Origin: Lepiota brunneoincarnata
Taxonomy: Eukaryota > Basidiomycota > Agaricomycetes > Agaricales > Agaricaceae
Direction: 5' to 3'
DNA: 64,000 nucleotides
NCBI GenBank assembly: GCA_023014365.1
Contig: JAEBUN010000038.1
Coordinates: 186,001-250,000 of the forward strand
The translations under genes and the position numbers were made by a program. Positions within the stretch are counted from its first letter, which is position 1. Every line of letters begins with the position of its first letter. The notes beneath the pieces are model-generated. The model did not search any database, was not told where the DNA came from, and worked only from the letters and a program-made list of their open reading frames with translations. Below, piece after piece: positions 50,926 through 63,400 of the stretch.

Positions 50926-52588
50926 CTATTTAGAAAGGTTACATAGCATGAGAAAGAGACATTCCTGCTCCAAAGCAAGGGCCTTATGATGATGCCAGGC
51001 AGACTCTAAGTGAAGAGCAGCCTCTCCAAGATCAAAACCAACCTTGAGGAACTGCATCTGAAGGGCCAGGGGCACACAAAATTGACTATGGTTATGATAG
51101 AACTTGAATGCATTGGCAGCAAGCCCTTGTAACTTGCTGGCAACATCCACTAAAAATGAAATAGTTAGCTATCAAATTAGTCAATTAATACACAGAAAAA
51201 GACACAGACTAGGAGCTGGGGTCTCAGCATCATGACTTTTGCTGAGGACCTGAATAGCATGAATATATGAGCAACTCTTCAAGTCCATCCCAGGGACTTG
51301 TGAGTAGTGAAGACATATGGTAGAAGGATGACCAGGCTCTGGAACAGAAGCCTGCCAGGTGTCAGATAAATAAGCCAAAGAATAGAAAAAGAATGTACAG
51401 ACTCATGGAGTTGGCAAGCAAAGGGATCTGGGCAGCAGAACCTTTGGTAGAACCATCTGCCTTGGGGCTTGAAGACACCATGACCGCAACAAGAGAGGTA
51501 ACCTTCAGGGAGGCATCAGAGGAGGAAGGACCCTCCTCATTGATGATCATAGCCTTAGACAATATTAGAAACAAACAATTAATAAAGATCCTAGTGAAAG
51601 AACATACCTCAGTAATGGCCTTGGCTACAGGAGTGTCAGAAGGGCCAGTCTCTTCCTTGGAGTCGACCATAACAGGAGGAGAAGATACCTGTTTGACTCT
51701 ATGGTGCCGTTAGGACCGGTAGTTAGTCAAATACAGAACTAGAAAAGAGTAAAGACTTGCCTTTTGAATGGGCATTGCTTCAGCTGGAGCTGGAGAGTCA
51801 GACTTGACCTGGGAACCATTAAGGGCCCTAGAACAATGAACCTTGACACAAAACTTGTTTAACTGTTTATGACAGGAGGGGAAAGTGTATGCCTTGAAGT
51901 GCTGATTTTGAAAGACTTCAAAACACTTCCTAGCATGGAAGACAGGTCTTGGTGTTCAGGCATAGCCATTTCAACCCTATCAGGCAAGGCTTGAATGAAG
52001 AGCAACTATAATAAGGGAATATGGCATTAACTAAGATATTAGTCAAGGAAATAGATAACCCACAGCTGGACTAGTGATGGCATTGATGGCCTTTTGAGCC
52101 ATGACCTTGGTAATAGCCTTAGACCTGAGACATTCCATGCGATGGTTCATGATGGTCATAGCATCATCAAGGCTGGTAGCAAGTTCTGCAAGAGAAGACA
52201 TGATAAAAAAGAGTACTGAATAAATGCAAAGATTTTATGATAGAAATTAAAAATGATGCATCTCAGGAACCTTTATAGGAACCATAGGACCCACAAGTGA
52301 TTAATAGAACCCCTGAAACAAGAAGGAATTTGAAATTCAAGCCTCCACTAAAAACAGAAACTACAAGTAAAAAGAAGCAGGAACTGAGTAAAGAAGTTAG
52401 CAAGGAAACTCATTACATTTAAATTTTTCATTATGACCCATGGGGTGAGGGCACCCAGAGCAGCTAAAGAAAGGGGGAGGAGAAGCCCAGCCTTTGGGAC
52501 CCCACACTTTGGCCCTGCAAAAAAGACTCATGCTTGAAGCATGAATTTTTTCAGATATCACACTGAGAGACATGGCAGAACATGACAA
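50926..52588 (-). CDS. unidentified spliced gene, at least four introns near its 3' end
   Basis: From the stop (50926-50928) backward, exons 50926-51149, 51210-51351, 51403-51553 and one from 51608 join across introns 51150-51209, 51352-51402 and 51554-51607 (GT..AG, 51-60 nt, with CTAAC or CTAAT before acceptors). The joined end is open: EEGPSSSDASLKVTSLVAVM, SVPEPGHPSTICLHYSQVPG, DVASKLQGLAANAFKFYHNH, ALHLESAWHHHKALALEQEC. Upstream exons to about 52588 (MSCSAMSLSV, with CPHPMGH and KFKC) are likely but their borders are uncertain. No domain recognised. It may be a host gene, or cargo of the integrase element. Confidence 0.5.
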
Positions 52589-52722
52589 TTAAATTGACAA
52601 AAGTGACATTTTACTAGTAACACATCACAACTAGTAAAATAAGACAAGGACAATAGCAGACCACATGAGATGAACAAGACAGAGACAAGGGAAAGACAGC
52701 AGCAAAGACAACAAAAAGACTC

Positions 52723-54198
52723 CTAGATGGGAGTAGAGGGACGACAAGCTGAGGAGGGCACCACTTCAACCCTGTCAGTGAAAAGCACCACCACCTCCTC
52801 ACAACTTTCCACTGAATCAACATCTTCTGTAACTGTAACACAAACAGGGGGGACAATGACCTTGGCAATCTCCAGGGGCCTTCTGATAGAAACAGATGTG
52901 GGTAGGGAAGTGTTGATGTCCATAGGAGTGTCAACAGGAGTAGGCAACAGTGGGGATGAAGCACAAGGAGTGGTGACAGCAGGAAGATCAAGGACAGGGG
53001 GCATACCTGAAACCTCACCAGTAAGATGCCCAAGGAACTCATGAAGAACTTAATGAATATGAGCAGCATTGGCAGCAAATTGACCATGTTTGTCCACCAA
53101 AGGAAGGTGGGATTTGAGAACATCAAAGAAATGGATGGCATCCTTGGTGGTCTCAGCCATGCCAGTGCCCACCCAGATATCAGGATCATTGCCACCCCAA
53201 ATGGTGTGCAGATTAAGGAGATCATGCCCAAGCTCATAAACCTGTTGAACATATTGGGCATGGAGATACTGTGCTTGAGATTGCAGGTTACAGAAGCATG
53301 AAATGAGATCTACACAGAAAGAAAAAGAGGCATTAGCAAGAAAAAGGACCAGAAATAGGGATAAAAACTCACAGTTGGGGCTACCAAGTGCAAAGGGAAA
53401 TATTCCCTTGGAGAAATACTGTTGAAGCAGAGGGGGCTTGCTAAAAGTACAATTACTCTTGCTACCCTTAGAGCACTGCTTATGGTGGCAACCCATGCTG
53501 ATTGAGGTACAGGTTACCAAGCAAGCTGAGATACAATTGCTACAGAACAAGGATGCAATGGGTTCCTGAAAAGAACAGTTAGTTGAAACATCACAACAGA
53601 AATGACCAAACAACTTACCAGTGCCATGCCTCATTTAGAATAGGCTGTGGTATCTGAAGTAAGAATGGGATCATCCCAGGTACAGCCAAACTGTAAGACC
53701 AGCTGTGTGGTAGTATGAGACCCTAAGGCACATCTAGAATCAATTTAACTTAGAAAATATAGAGGGAACTTACAACCTTTGCCCAGAGCATGTTGCTCCA
53801 CCAAGACCTTCTCTTTGTCCTTTCAGGAAATTTTAGCTGAAGAGCAAGCAGTAGAATGAGAGGAGCAATGTGGAGGAGAGGAACCAGAATCCTCTGAAGA
53901 CTCAAGTTTGTCTTCCTCCTCATCTGAAGAATCTCCCCCCCCACTCTCACCAGAATTATCAGAGCTGTCAGTTTTCACAACCTGTGAGTGATGATGGCAG
54001 TTTCAAGTAGATTTGGCATGTACTGTAACAGCAACCTTGGCAACTTTGGCCTTGTTGCCTAAATCATTGTCACAGGAAAATAAGTAGATGTTGAGCTAGA
54101 TAAAGAAATATAAAGGAGCATAAAGATGTACCGGACCGTTTCTTGCAGTCATGCAAGGATGTCTTGGCCTTGGATGAAGTTTGTGAGTGCTTTGGCAT
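52723..54198 (-). pseudogene. unidentified spliced gene, decayed
   Basis: ATG 54198 starts MPKHSQTSSKAKTSLHDCKK. Intron 54059-54131 (GTACAT..TTTAG). Exon 2 keeps one frame (DNSGESGGGDSSDEEEDKLE, KDKEKVLVEQHALGK) apart from two TGA codons that fit CGA changes. Later exons read QFGCTWDDPILTSDTTAYSK, a Cys-rich stretch (FCSNCISACLVTC, GCHHKQCSKG) and YLHAQYVQQVYELGHDLLNL. A TAA at about 53049 (CAA change) precedes the last open part, which ends at TAG 52723. The acidic Ser-rich start and the Cys-rich middle suggest a nuclear protein. No family is recognised. Confidence 0.5.
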
Positions 54199-55563
54199 GA
54201 TGGAAGAGGACAGGAAAGAAAGAAATAGAGGGAGTTAACAAAGTTGATAAACAAATAACAAAGGGAAATTGATCATGCATGGACCCATCTGTGTGAAATT
54301 CAAATTCCATCTACTTAAGACAGACTCCTGGGAATTGGAAATACCTGGAAAATCAGAGATTGAAGTTTAAAATCATTCAGTAGGGAGGGAATTGCTGAAT
54401 TCTTGACTCATGGCCTCTGCCAAAATATGTGATTATCAAATGAGATTTGATAAGCCAGCCTGACCTACCATACCATTTCCAAGAACAAGGTGCAAATGAG
54501 GACAGACAAAAACTGTTAAAGACAGCCTAGAGTTCTATATCCTAGGCTAATATTAGACCTATTTGCATACATGGGCTTGGCATTACAAGGCCAGATCAAC
54601 AGGAACCATGCTAGTGCCAGTTCTGAGATGAGTGGCTGTGAAATCAATAAATCCCTATAAAGAAAAATAAATCTAAAGCCGGTCATGGTGACTAATAACC
54701 ACTGAAGAGACAAGCATGATAAAACTCCAATGAAAATAACAAAAATGGAGGCTTTTGGAGACTGAGGGCAGTCATTTAAAGAAAGGGGAAGATATTGCAC
54801 TGCAAAATCATTTCATTTGTGAAATCACTAGCTAATAAAGTAACTAACTCTCCGTTACCAAATAATATCAGTATATGGCCATGGTCAGACACTGGGTGCA
54901 AGAGATTAGAATACTATCTAAAATATGTGAAGGCAGACATCTCAGAAACAGAACCAGAACACCCAGACAAAGTAAAAGTGATGTTAACTAACTTATTAGT
55001 GATAAGGCTATGGAAGAATGACTAACTAGAAAATGAAGATTGATAAGAATGGAATAAGCTAATTAATTCTAGTATTAGTCTACTGCCCTCTGCTTTATCC
55101 TCTGACTGGGTGTCACATTCCATTTTCCACCTTGACAGTAGCAAAACCTCTAGTATATTACTCTATTGTATACTAGCAATTAATATTCATGTTTGCTATT
55201 CAAAAACATTCTACTAAAATTGTTGCACTTTCCTAAGTCATGAAAAATAATGGTATGTGTGGCTATACCCCATTCCCCTCCTTCAAGTTGCCTTATACCA
55301 CCCTCCAAATATTATGCCATTACACTGATGACATTTTCTGGTGTAAATGTCTAGATTTACCATTGAAACTCATCCTACAGAAAACACTATTTTTTCCTAC
55401 ATCCCAAGATACAACACTACCTGGCATAATTTACACAACTTACTCTTTAAGGTTGTATTTTACCACCCCTAGGGGTTCACAGTGCAAGGTTAGGTGGCAG
55501 GGCTGTGTTGTATTCCCCATGTGTGTCATTCTATTCTGCAGGCATTAGGAGGCTTGCATGAAA
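54199..55563. other. no gene or repeat recognised
   Basis: AT-rich. Frames shorter than 105 codons without motifs on both strands. The left end would contain the promoter of the minus-strand spliced gene. An LTR of gypsy-2 may lie near 55250-55563 but no partner copy is available. Confidence 0.4.
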
Positions 55564-56949
55564 CTTGTTGTGAATCTTCTATTTGATGGGTAATTTTAGC
55601 TCATAGGTGACAGGTCTGAGTTTCCTTGTTATGGTGAAGGGACCTTCTTGGTGTTGGGCCAGTTTCATTGAGGCATACTGAATTGGGAGGTTGTGGTTGT
55701 TTTGTCCAACTTTTAGATTGATATCTGGCCAGTTATGTCTTGCAGCCATTTTTAGTCTGGCCTGCTCATACACTTCTTGGCATATCTTGGCAAGGTATTT
55801 AAACTTCTCTCCTATTGCTGGAATGTTTGTTGGCTCCTTGGAGGTCAGAAATCCTTTGGGGCTTGATCCATAGAGCAGTTCAAATGGGGTATACTGGTGT
55901 TCAGCATGTGTCTTTGAGTTGTGGGCATATTCCAGAAGTGGAAGTACTTTTACCCATTTGTTTGGGTTTGATGAGCAATACATGCCAAGGTATATGTAGT
56001 TCAATTTCTTGGTTGAATTGCTCTGTTTGTCTGTCTGTCTGTGGGTGGTAGGCAGTAGAGAGTGCTTGTTCAATTCCAAGTTGTTTATAGAATTCTTTCA
56101 TGGATTTGGCAACAAATCTGGGGTTGCAATCACTGAGAACCTTTTCAGGGAGGCCAAATCTAGAGAACAGCCATTTGATAAGAATTTCAGCAATCTTGTC
56201 CACATTAGCAGTTTTCACAGTAGGTTCTAGAATTATCCCCTTCATAAGCTGGTTGACCATGACCAGTATAGAATCATGGGGTCCATCCAGGGGTAGGTCT
56301 GTGATGAGATCCATCGAGATATTCAAGAATGGATGGGTAGAACAGGGTCCAGGGATAGGTTGAAGTGGTGGCTTTAGAGGGTGGCAATTGATCTTGTATT
56401 GTTGGTGATCAGGTTGTCTTGAAAGAGCAACTGCTGGTCTGTTTTTCTTTCCAGGGATGTGTTGGATTTCAATGTCAAATCGTTGCATGTAGGCAATCCA
56501 TCAAGCTTGTCTTCTGCTAAGGTCTTCAGGTTTTCTCTAGCAGCAGAGGTTGTTGTGATCTGACCATACAATGGTTTTGTGGGATGATTCTTCTATATAG
56601 TGGTGCCATTCTTTGAGTACTCAGATTATGGTGAAGAGTTCTTGTTCTGAGCAACAATAGTTGTGTTCTGCTGGTGAGAATCCTTTTGAGAAGTAGGTGA
56701 TCAGGTGTTTAACTCCATTATTGTCATGTTGAAGTAGGACTGCTCCTGATGCAAATAGTGATGCATCACATTCAATTTTGAAGGGTTTGTCTCAGTCTGG
56801 AACCATTAGTACTGGTTCACTTTGGTGTATCCTGCTTGTATGTTGAGCTTGGTGAAGTATCTTGATCCTTGGAGTTTGTCAAGAATGTGTGAGATGAGGA
56901 GAAGATTGTACACATTGTTGACTGTGTGCTCATGGAGGTACCTGTAATC

Positions 56950-57480
56950 TGTAAGGGTGACCTGGTCACCATGTTGTGTCGGCTGAGCAGAGAGAAACCT
57001 TAGTGTCATTTCCAGACTTCTACCAAGTACATACCTGAGCAGGGAGAAACCTTAGAGAATTGAGTAAGGTTTCTCCAAGCTCACCTACACTACTTATACT
57101 ACCTGCTGTAAGGTCCAAGTTGAGTAATCTACTCTACATAAATGGCCATGAGGTGTCAGGGATGCCTAAAGTAAGTATAGTTGGAAATGGGCTTGGGATA
57201 GGGTCATGCATGCCAGTGAGGGTTCATGTCTGCATCGGAGGGGTGTAGGAGGGAATTCCGAGTACTGGGGTGTTGGGGGACAGATTTCTGGGCCCAAAGA
57301 GGCTGGAAATCGGATTTCCAAGCATTGGGAGGCTGGGGATCGGATTTCCAAGTGCAAGAGGGTTGAGGATTAGATTTCTGAGTGCAGGAAGGCTGGAGAT
57401 TGGATTTCTGGGTGCAGGGAGTCTGGGAATCAGAATTCCAAATCTGCAGTTGTGAGCAATGACCTGGAGTTCCCCTTACA
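56950..57480. mobile_element. 531-bp TG..CA element in gypsy-2, TSD TAATC
   Basis: Ends TGTAAGGGTGACC and its near inverse GGAGTTCCCCTTACA (eight perfect terminal bases). TAATC is duplicated at 56945-56949 and 57481-57485. It interrupts CQDY/DYRYLHEH of gypsy-2 reverse transcriptase. TG..CA with 5-bp TSD suggests a solo LTR; the longer inverted end would also suit a small DNA element. Confidence 0.75.
57285..57440. repeat. 30-bp tandem repeat, about five units
   Basis: Diverged units of GGCTGGRRATYGGATTTCYR plus about ten bases, lying inside the 531-bp element. They give a short repetitive open frame on the minus strand ([20 protein letters not shown]), a by-product rather than a gene. Confidence 0.75.
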
Positions 57481-58158
57481 TAATCTTGACAAGGGCATAG
57501 CTTTCCATCTTTCTTTCCTATGAAGAAGAAAGGGGAGGCCATTGGTGATTTGGATGGCCAGATGTATCCTTTTTGAAGGTTTTCTTCTAGGAATGTATCA
57601 AGTTCCTTTTCTTCATTGAGGGATAGTTGGTAAGACTTCATGGTGATTGGCTTGAATGATTCCTTGAGTTTGATTTTGTGATCCCATAGTTGTTGTGGGA
57701 GGAATCATTTGGCTTGTGTCTTGCTGAATACTGGAAGGTATTCATGGAATTCTGCAGGTACGACCTTTCTTGGGTCATTGTTTTTCTTTTCTCCATGTTG
57801 TACAGCAAGGAATTATGATGCTGAGGCTTTGAAGTTGATTTCTTCAAAACTCGTAGGCTTGAGGGTGGAGATGTAGTTGAGTTGATCATTGTAGATCTAG
57901 TTGGGTTCCATAGATTGGATGAGTTCTCAAAAGATAGTGTTATCCCAATGTTCATTTCTCCAGCATAGTTGTTTGGCATCCCAGTCAATGTCTGGGTTGT
58001 GTTCTGTGAGCCAGGGAAATCCAAGGATAAGTCTTGGGCTTCTAAGGGAGACTACTTTCAGTTTGATCTCCATGTGGTTGAGGGTTGTATAATGGGTAGC
58101 TATCCCATTTTCATTAATTGATCCATCAGCATTTTGTACTTTAATGGGTCAATCAAGG

Positions 58159-58510
58159 TGTTACCATTTTCCTTTTAGTCCGCCTGCCCACCTATTTTTA
58201 CTTAAACACATGTCACCACTCGTTGTCAGCGCCCGATTATATTTACTTATCACATGCCGCTGTTCATCTATAGTTAGTTATCTTTGGCCTGTGATTTCCA
58301 CCTGTTCGCATGTGATTTTCTTCTTTATCACATGCCCGTTGTCTCAGTAGTATATATAGACCTAAGTATTACTTGCAATCCTTAGCTTTGTCTTGTTATA
58401 CATCGTATTTGTTCCTGTTCATTGACATCGTCTTTGACTTGCTCGCATTACTCAATGGTTGACTTGTCGTTGACCGCATTGAGCCTTGCAGATGCCTAAC
58501 CAGCGTAACA
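58159..58510 (+). repeat. 5' LTR of gypsy-3
   Basis: 352 bp, TGTTACC..CGTAACA (TGTTAC and GTAACA are inverse). The preceding CAAGG would be the TSD. The 3' LTR is outside the window. Defined by its ends, TATA box, primer site and the gag that follows. Confidence 0.8.
58351..58394 (+). promoter_or_regulatory. gypsy-3 TATA box and self-primer
   Basis: TATATATA (58351-58358) and, 33 nt from its start, AGCTTTGTCTT (58384-58394), the exact reverse complement of 58512-58522. Same layout as gypsy-1 with a different sequence. Confidence 0.78.
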
Positions 58511-58511
58511 A

Positions 58512-58522
58512 AAGACAAAGCT
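58512..58522 (+). other. gypsy-3 primer binding site, self-primed type
   Basis: AAGACAAAGCT, starting one base after the LTR, pairs perfectly with 58384-58394. No tRNA-type TGG start. Confidence 0.78.
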
Positions 58523-58787
58523 ACTCGTTGCCTCTCTTCTCTTCTTGCCCTCCTTGGTTCGCACAGTACCGTTAACTGTGAGGTCTAGACAGAACCGTAA
58601 TCTGTTGAGGATCATCGCTTGTCTATTCAAGCATCTGACACAGTCCTCACCCTGAAGAACTCCAGCTGTTGTTCTTCTGAACCTTCGCACCCCAGCATCA
58701 CTATAGGTTCTCGGATTCCTCATTCGTCTTGTCGAACGTCTTAGTGGATCTTAGATTCTCGGAGGTTTCTCTTTACCGGAAAAGACA

Positions 58788-60425
58788 TTGTTGCCCATCA
58801 TGGGTAGTTATTTCAAGTCCAGGACTGACCATCCTAATCCTCGCATTTCCCAAACTGGTTCTGGATCTCCAGGACCCTCTCAACCGTCTGTTACCCCACA
58901 TGCCATTCCATCTACTCCTCACCCTACTCCTTCTTTTCACGTGCCTTTGTCTTCTCCTGAGTCCGACCAACCCGTATATGCAACCCCGCCTGAACCAGTG
59001 GATACCACCCTTCAGGTAGCCACCCAGATTACCGAACCATCACCCATCGAACCACCCCGACTCCCTTTTGGTCTACTGGAAGCAACCACAAGTACAGGAA
59101 GTCCCTTATGCTTTCCTATCCATCAGATTGAACCCGGACAGTACCAACTTCCCTGCAACCTACAACCCTTCCCACCACCTTCCCCTCCCTCTGAACCTAT
59201 GTCTGAAACTATGGGAGACCCACCGGCTAACCAGCCACCGCCAGGACCACCAGGACCACCTGGAGGACCACCAGGACCGCCCGGACCACCACCACAAGGT
59301 CCACCCCGTCCACCGTCACCACAACCGCAACACAATGGCTACAAAGAACTATCGTTCAAGAAACTGACACCGTTTGACGGCAACCGCAAGAACTTCCAAG
59401 AGTTCATTAACTCCGTAGCACTCTACCTTTATGGAAACGCAGATATCTACAACACCGACGACAAGAAGATCGTATTCTTCTTATCCCTGCTTAAATCTGG
59501 CGAAGCCAGCAACTGGAAGAACCAATACTTTCAGTCAAAACAAGTATGGGGAGAGTTCACCCCCGGAACTTACGACAAACTCATTGAAGAGTTCACCAAA
59601 GCATTCTCGCCCGTCGACGTCCCATCCCAAGCATTCCATGACCTCAACACCCTTTGCCAAGGATCTTGAAACGTCGAAGACGTCATCGCAGAATTTAAAA
59701 CCCTCGTCCATCGTTCAGGACTCCGTGAAGACTGCGCCCTCATAGAAAAGTTCCAAAACGTCATCAATCGGAACCTCGCTTACAAAATCCTCACTGATCC
59801 AAACCTGCCTAACACCATAAATGAATGGTACCGCCACGCTATCCAGATTGACCATAACTGGCGCACCACCTCCACAATCCTCGGACCCCATCCAGGAGTC
59901 CGTCCACGTCCCGCTCCCATCAATAACTACCGCCATACGCAACAACCGTATTGAAAACCGCAACAGCAGTCGTCCTACACAGGACCAAACCATCATTATC
60001 AATTTCACCCATTGCATGATCCGAACGCTATGGAGATCGACAACACATACCTTACTGAAGGTCCCAAATATTACCCTTCTTTTAATATCCCTGGTGATCT
60101 GCACCCCGATCATGAAGAAGCCGAAGAAGACCAACCAGATCATTTCCTTCACAATGATGACATCGATATCAACACCGTCTTTACACCCGAGGAAAAACGT
60201 GCCTACGAGAAAGGCTTATGTTTCTGTTGTTTCAAACCCGGTCACATTTCCCGTATCTGTCCCAACGTCGCCTGACCGCAACTGAAGGTCGATAAAGCAA
60301 CTAACATATGAAATGCGTCTCTTAAAATCTGTTCCATCATCGAATCCATTCCCGAAACTGAAGCCGTTGAAGTCTACGAGACTTGGTCCAAAGACCTGAC
60401 CATGCAACCGTTTGCAAATTTTTGA
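58788..60425 (+). pseudogene. gypsy-3 gag
   Basis: The open frame from about 58788 (ATG 58799 in another frame is a shadow) has a Pro-rich start and a collagen-like Pro-Pro-Gly block near 59240-59310, then the capsid core: KELSFKKLTPFDGNRKNFQE, VFFLSLLKSGEASNWKNQYF. TGA 59667 breaks it. Further frames cover DVIAEFKTLVHRSGL and the knuckle CFCCFKPGHISRIC (near 60216-60258), followed by TGA 60273 and TGA about 60309, then ETWSKDLTMQPFANF and TGA 60423. The final stop after a T5 run mirrors gypsy-1. The true start codon is uncertain. Confidence 0.75.
60416..60422 (+). promoter_or_regulatory. putative -1 frameshift site A-AAT-TTT
   Basis: In the gag frame the codons are GCA AAT TTT TGA, so A AAT TTT fits the X XXY YYZ slippery pattern immediately before the stop. 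The pol frame lies at -1. Gypsy-1 has G GAT TTT TAA at the same place (42213-42222). Confidence 0.55.
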
Positions 60426-63400
60426 TTCAGAGGTTCTGTTCAACGCCAGCCCCTCCCAGTTCCCCTCTCTCTTGTAACGTTGTAACTCTCGCATCTACAT
60501 CAAACAATAAATCCATATATCTTCCTTTAAAGGTGCAGAGCCTGAGAGAACAAAAAGATGTCCTGCTTATCGCCCTCCTTGACTCTGGAGCCCAAGGAAA
60601 TTTCATATCAGACGACTTCGTCACCAAGCACCGTTTATGGAAACAAGAGCTTCCCCGAGCAATCAGTATGCACAATTTCAATGGATCAAACAATTTGAAT
60701 GGAATGATTACCCACTATTCTACCTTCTGCACAATAATCGATGGTCAATTAACTCCCATCACCGCCTATGTCGCGGCAACAGGATCGAAACCAATGGTTC
60801 TTGGTTTCCTGTAGCTTAATGAAGTCAACCCAAAAATCGATTGGAAACGCCATACGTTCCAATGGAGAAAAGAGAAGAAGCACAACCACCACCCTGAGTA
60901 CTTAACGTACAACAACCGTCCGATCGATATCACTACCCTCGCCATGGACCAACTAAACGCGTTCGACCCCGAAGGAAAGTTCTCCTACACCCCGCACAAA
61001 CCGATCCATGAACCTCTCCTCGATGAGGACTATGAAGAGTTCTCTCTAGAGTCTGAGATGCGTCAGATCATTAGTACGCCCGTTGAACTTGCTTATGTTG
61101 AGTTCGAGATCAACCAAATTAGTCAGGCTACAGAACTTGCAATTAAACACGGAGACAAAAAGATCGACAACCCCGCCGTTAAAGTTCCCCGCCGATTCCA
61201 CCGATGGTTGAGTCGTTTCAGCAAGAAAGCTGCCGAACGATTCCCTCCCCGACGATCTTACGACCACGCAATCAAATTAAAGCCCGAATTCAAACCCGTT
61301 GCCATGAAAGCTTACAAACTTTCCCCGAATCAGGACAACTCTTTGAAAGAGTTCATATCCGAAAACCTCTGTAAAGGATACATCCGCCTGTCAAAATCCC
61401 CAATGGCCTCCCCATTCTTCTTTGTCGATAAGAAGGATGGCTCTCTCTGCCCCTGTCAAGATTACCGCTACATCAACAAACATACAGTCAAAAACATGTA
61501 CCACATCCTGATGGTTACCGAGATTATGGATAAGCTCAAAGGAGCCCGCATATTTTCCAAACTCGACATTCGTGCTGGATACAACAACATTCGTATCAAG
61601 AAAGGAGACGAATGGAAAGGAGCGTTCAACACCCCGCTTGGACTATTCGAACCAACTGTCATGTTCTTTGGGATGTGCAACTCCCCCACAACTTTTCAAG
61701 CATTTATGGATGACATCCTGACGTCCCCAATCCGTAAAGGAGGAGTTGTCGTATATATGGACAATATCCTCATCTTCGCTTGTACCCAAGAGGAACACAA
61801 CCGTATTATGGAAGAAGTTCTTGAGTGTTTGGCCTTGAACGACATCTATCTCAAAACCAAGAAATGCGAATTCTACTGCAATCGTATGGAATACCTCGGT
61901 ATGATCATCACGCCCGATAAAATCGAAATGGACCCTGTCAAACTAGCCGGAATCGCCCAATGGCCCATGCCAAAATGTACCAAAGACCTCCGTAAATTTA
62001 TAGGATTCTGCAACTTCTACCAGAAGTTTATTCACGGTTATTCCGCTATTGCCTGACCCCTTAACGCTCTCATGTTGACCAAACGACTATTTGAATGGAC
62101 CGACGAATGTCGAGACTCATTTGATGCTTTGAAACTTCAATTTTCAAAGCAACCCGTGCTTACAATGCCCGACCAATCAAAACCGTTCGAAATCGAATGT
62201 GACACTTTGAAATACGCTACCGGAGCCATACTTTATCAAACCAACATTAATAATCAACGCCACCCCGTAGCTTTCCTATCGAAAACCCTTACACCCGCTG
62301 AGCGAAACTATGATATTCACGACCGCAAATTACTTGCCATAATTCACGCCCTAGGAGAATGGCATCATTATCTAGAAGGAGGACCATTCCCCACTAAAGT
62401 TTGTACTGATCATCAGAACCTTACTTACTGGAAGAAACCGCAGGACATAAACCGACGCCAGGCCCGATGGCATCAACTCCTCTCTCGTTTTAATCTCCAA
62501 ATCAAACATGTCCCTGGTACGAAAATACCCGCTGCTGACACTCTTTCCAGACGTCCCAATCATATTCCCGATGAAGATGAGGATAACAAATCTGTAACCG
62601 TGTTACCCGAATCCGTATTTGTCAACACCGTCGACCAAGAAACCCGTGATGATATCCTCCGCCATAACACCTACAACCCACATACCACCAAACAAATTAC
62701 TGCCCTCTTGACTGCTCCTTACACCCCAATAGATTCCCGGTATTCCGTGACACGAACCCTGAATGGTCTAATCATTACCTACGATGGCAGAACCGTACCC
62801 CCGGAAGACCTTGAACTCCGCCAACGTATTATATGGAAATATCATAATTCTCCCACCACAGGACACCCTGGTATCAACACAACCCTTCACACATTGGAGC
62901 GTGATTTCTATTGGCCTGGTATGGCCAGTTTCACACGTGATTATGTCAAGGGATGCGCTGACTGTCAACAGTTTAAAATTAACTACCACCCTGCCAAGCC
63001 TGCCTTTACCCCTATCCCTGCACCTGAGTCAAACTGCCCATTTGCCCAGATTGCGATGGATCTCATCACCGACCTCCCTCCCTCCGCAGGTTTTGACTCG
63101 ATTCTGTCCATTGTGGACCATGGACTCTCGAAGGGGGTAATTCTCACCCCTACCAACAAATCTGCGACCGCCAATGACATAGCCAACATCATTCTCAACA
63201 AGGTTTACCCACGTTATGGCCTACCTGAACGTATCATATCCGACCATGACCCACGTTTTACTGCACAATCATTCCAGAAACTGTTGGAACAACTTGAAAT
63301 AACTCCAGCAATGACCACAGCCTACCATCCTGAAGCAGACAGAGCAACCAAACACTCACACTAGGAAACTTAGGCGTATCTCTCCATATTTTGTTCACAC

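Larger units (their letters stand above)
55564..58158 (-). mobile_element. gypsy-2, decayed Ty3/gypsy pol
   Basis: Read from 58158: protease end (LILGFPWLTEHNPDIDW), linker, entry region ([41 protein letters not shown]), a 531-bp insertion, then DYRYLHEHTVNNVYN and YFTKLNIQAGYTK, where the palm Asp is Asn. The active-site half is deleted. RNase H remnants (FASGAVLLQHDNNGVKH-like) and integrase follow: SMDLITDLPLDGPHDSILVM, KVLSDCNPRF, TAYHPQTDRQTEQFNQE, with all three acidic residues. The frame ends at VTYELKLPIK near 55580; no chromodomain is seen. Many frameshifts and stops make it the oldest gypsy here. Its 5' part should lie beyond the window because gypsy-3 starts at 58159. Confidence 0.82.

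Noticed and set aside
57204..57641. A repetitive minus-strand protein of 145 aa
   Set aside because: It is gypsy-2 reverse transcriptase reading by chance into the tandem repeats of the inserted 531-bp element.
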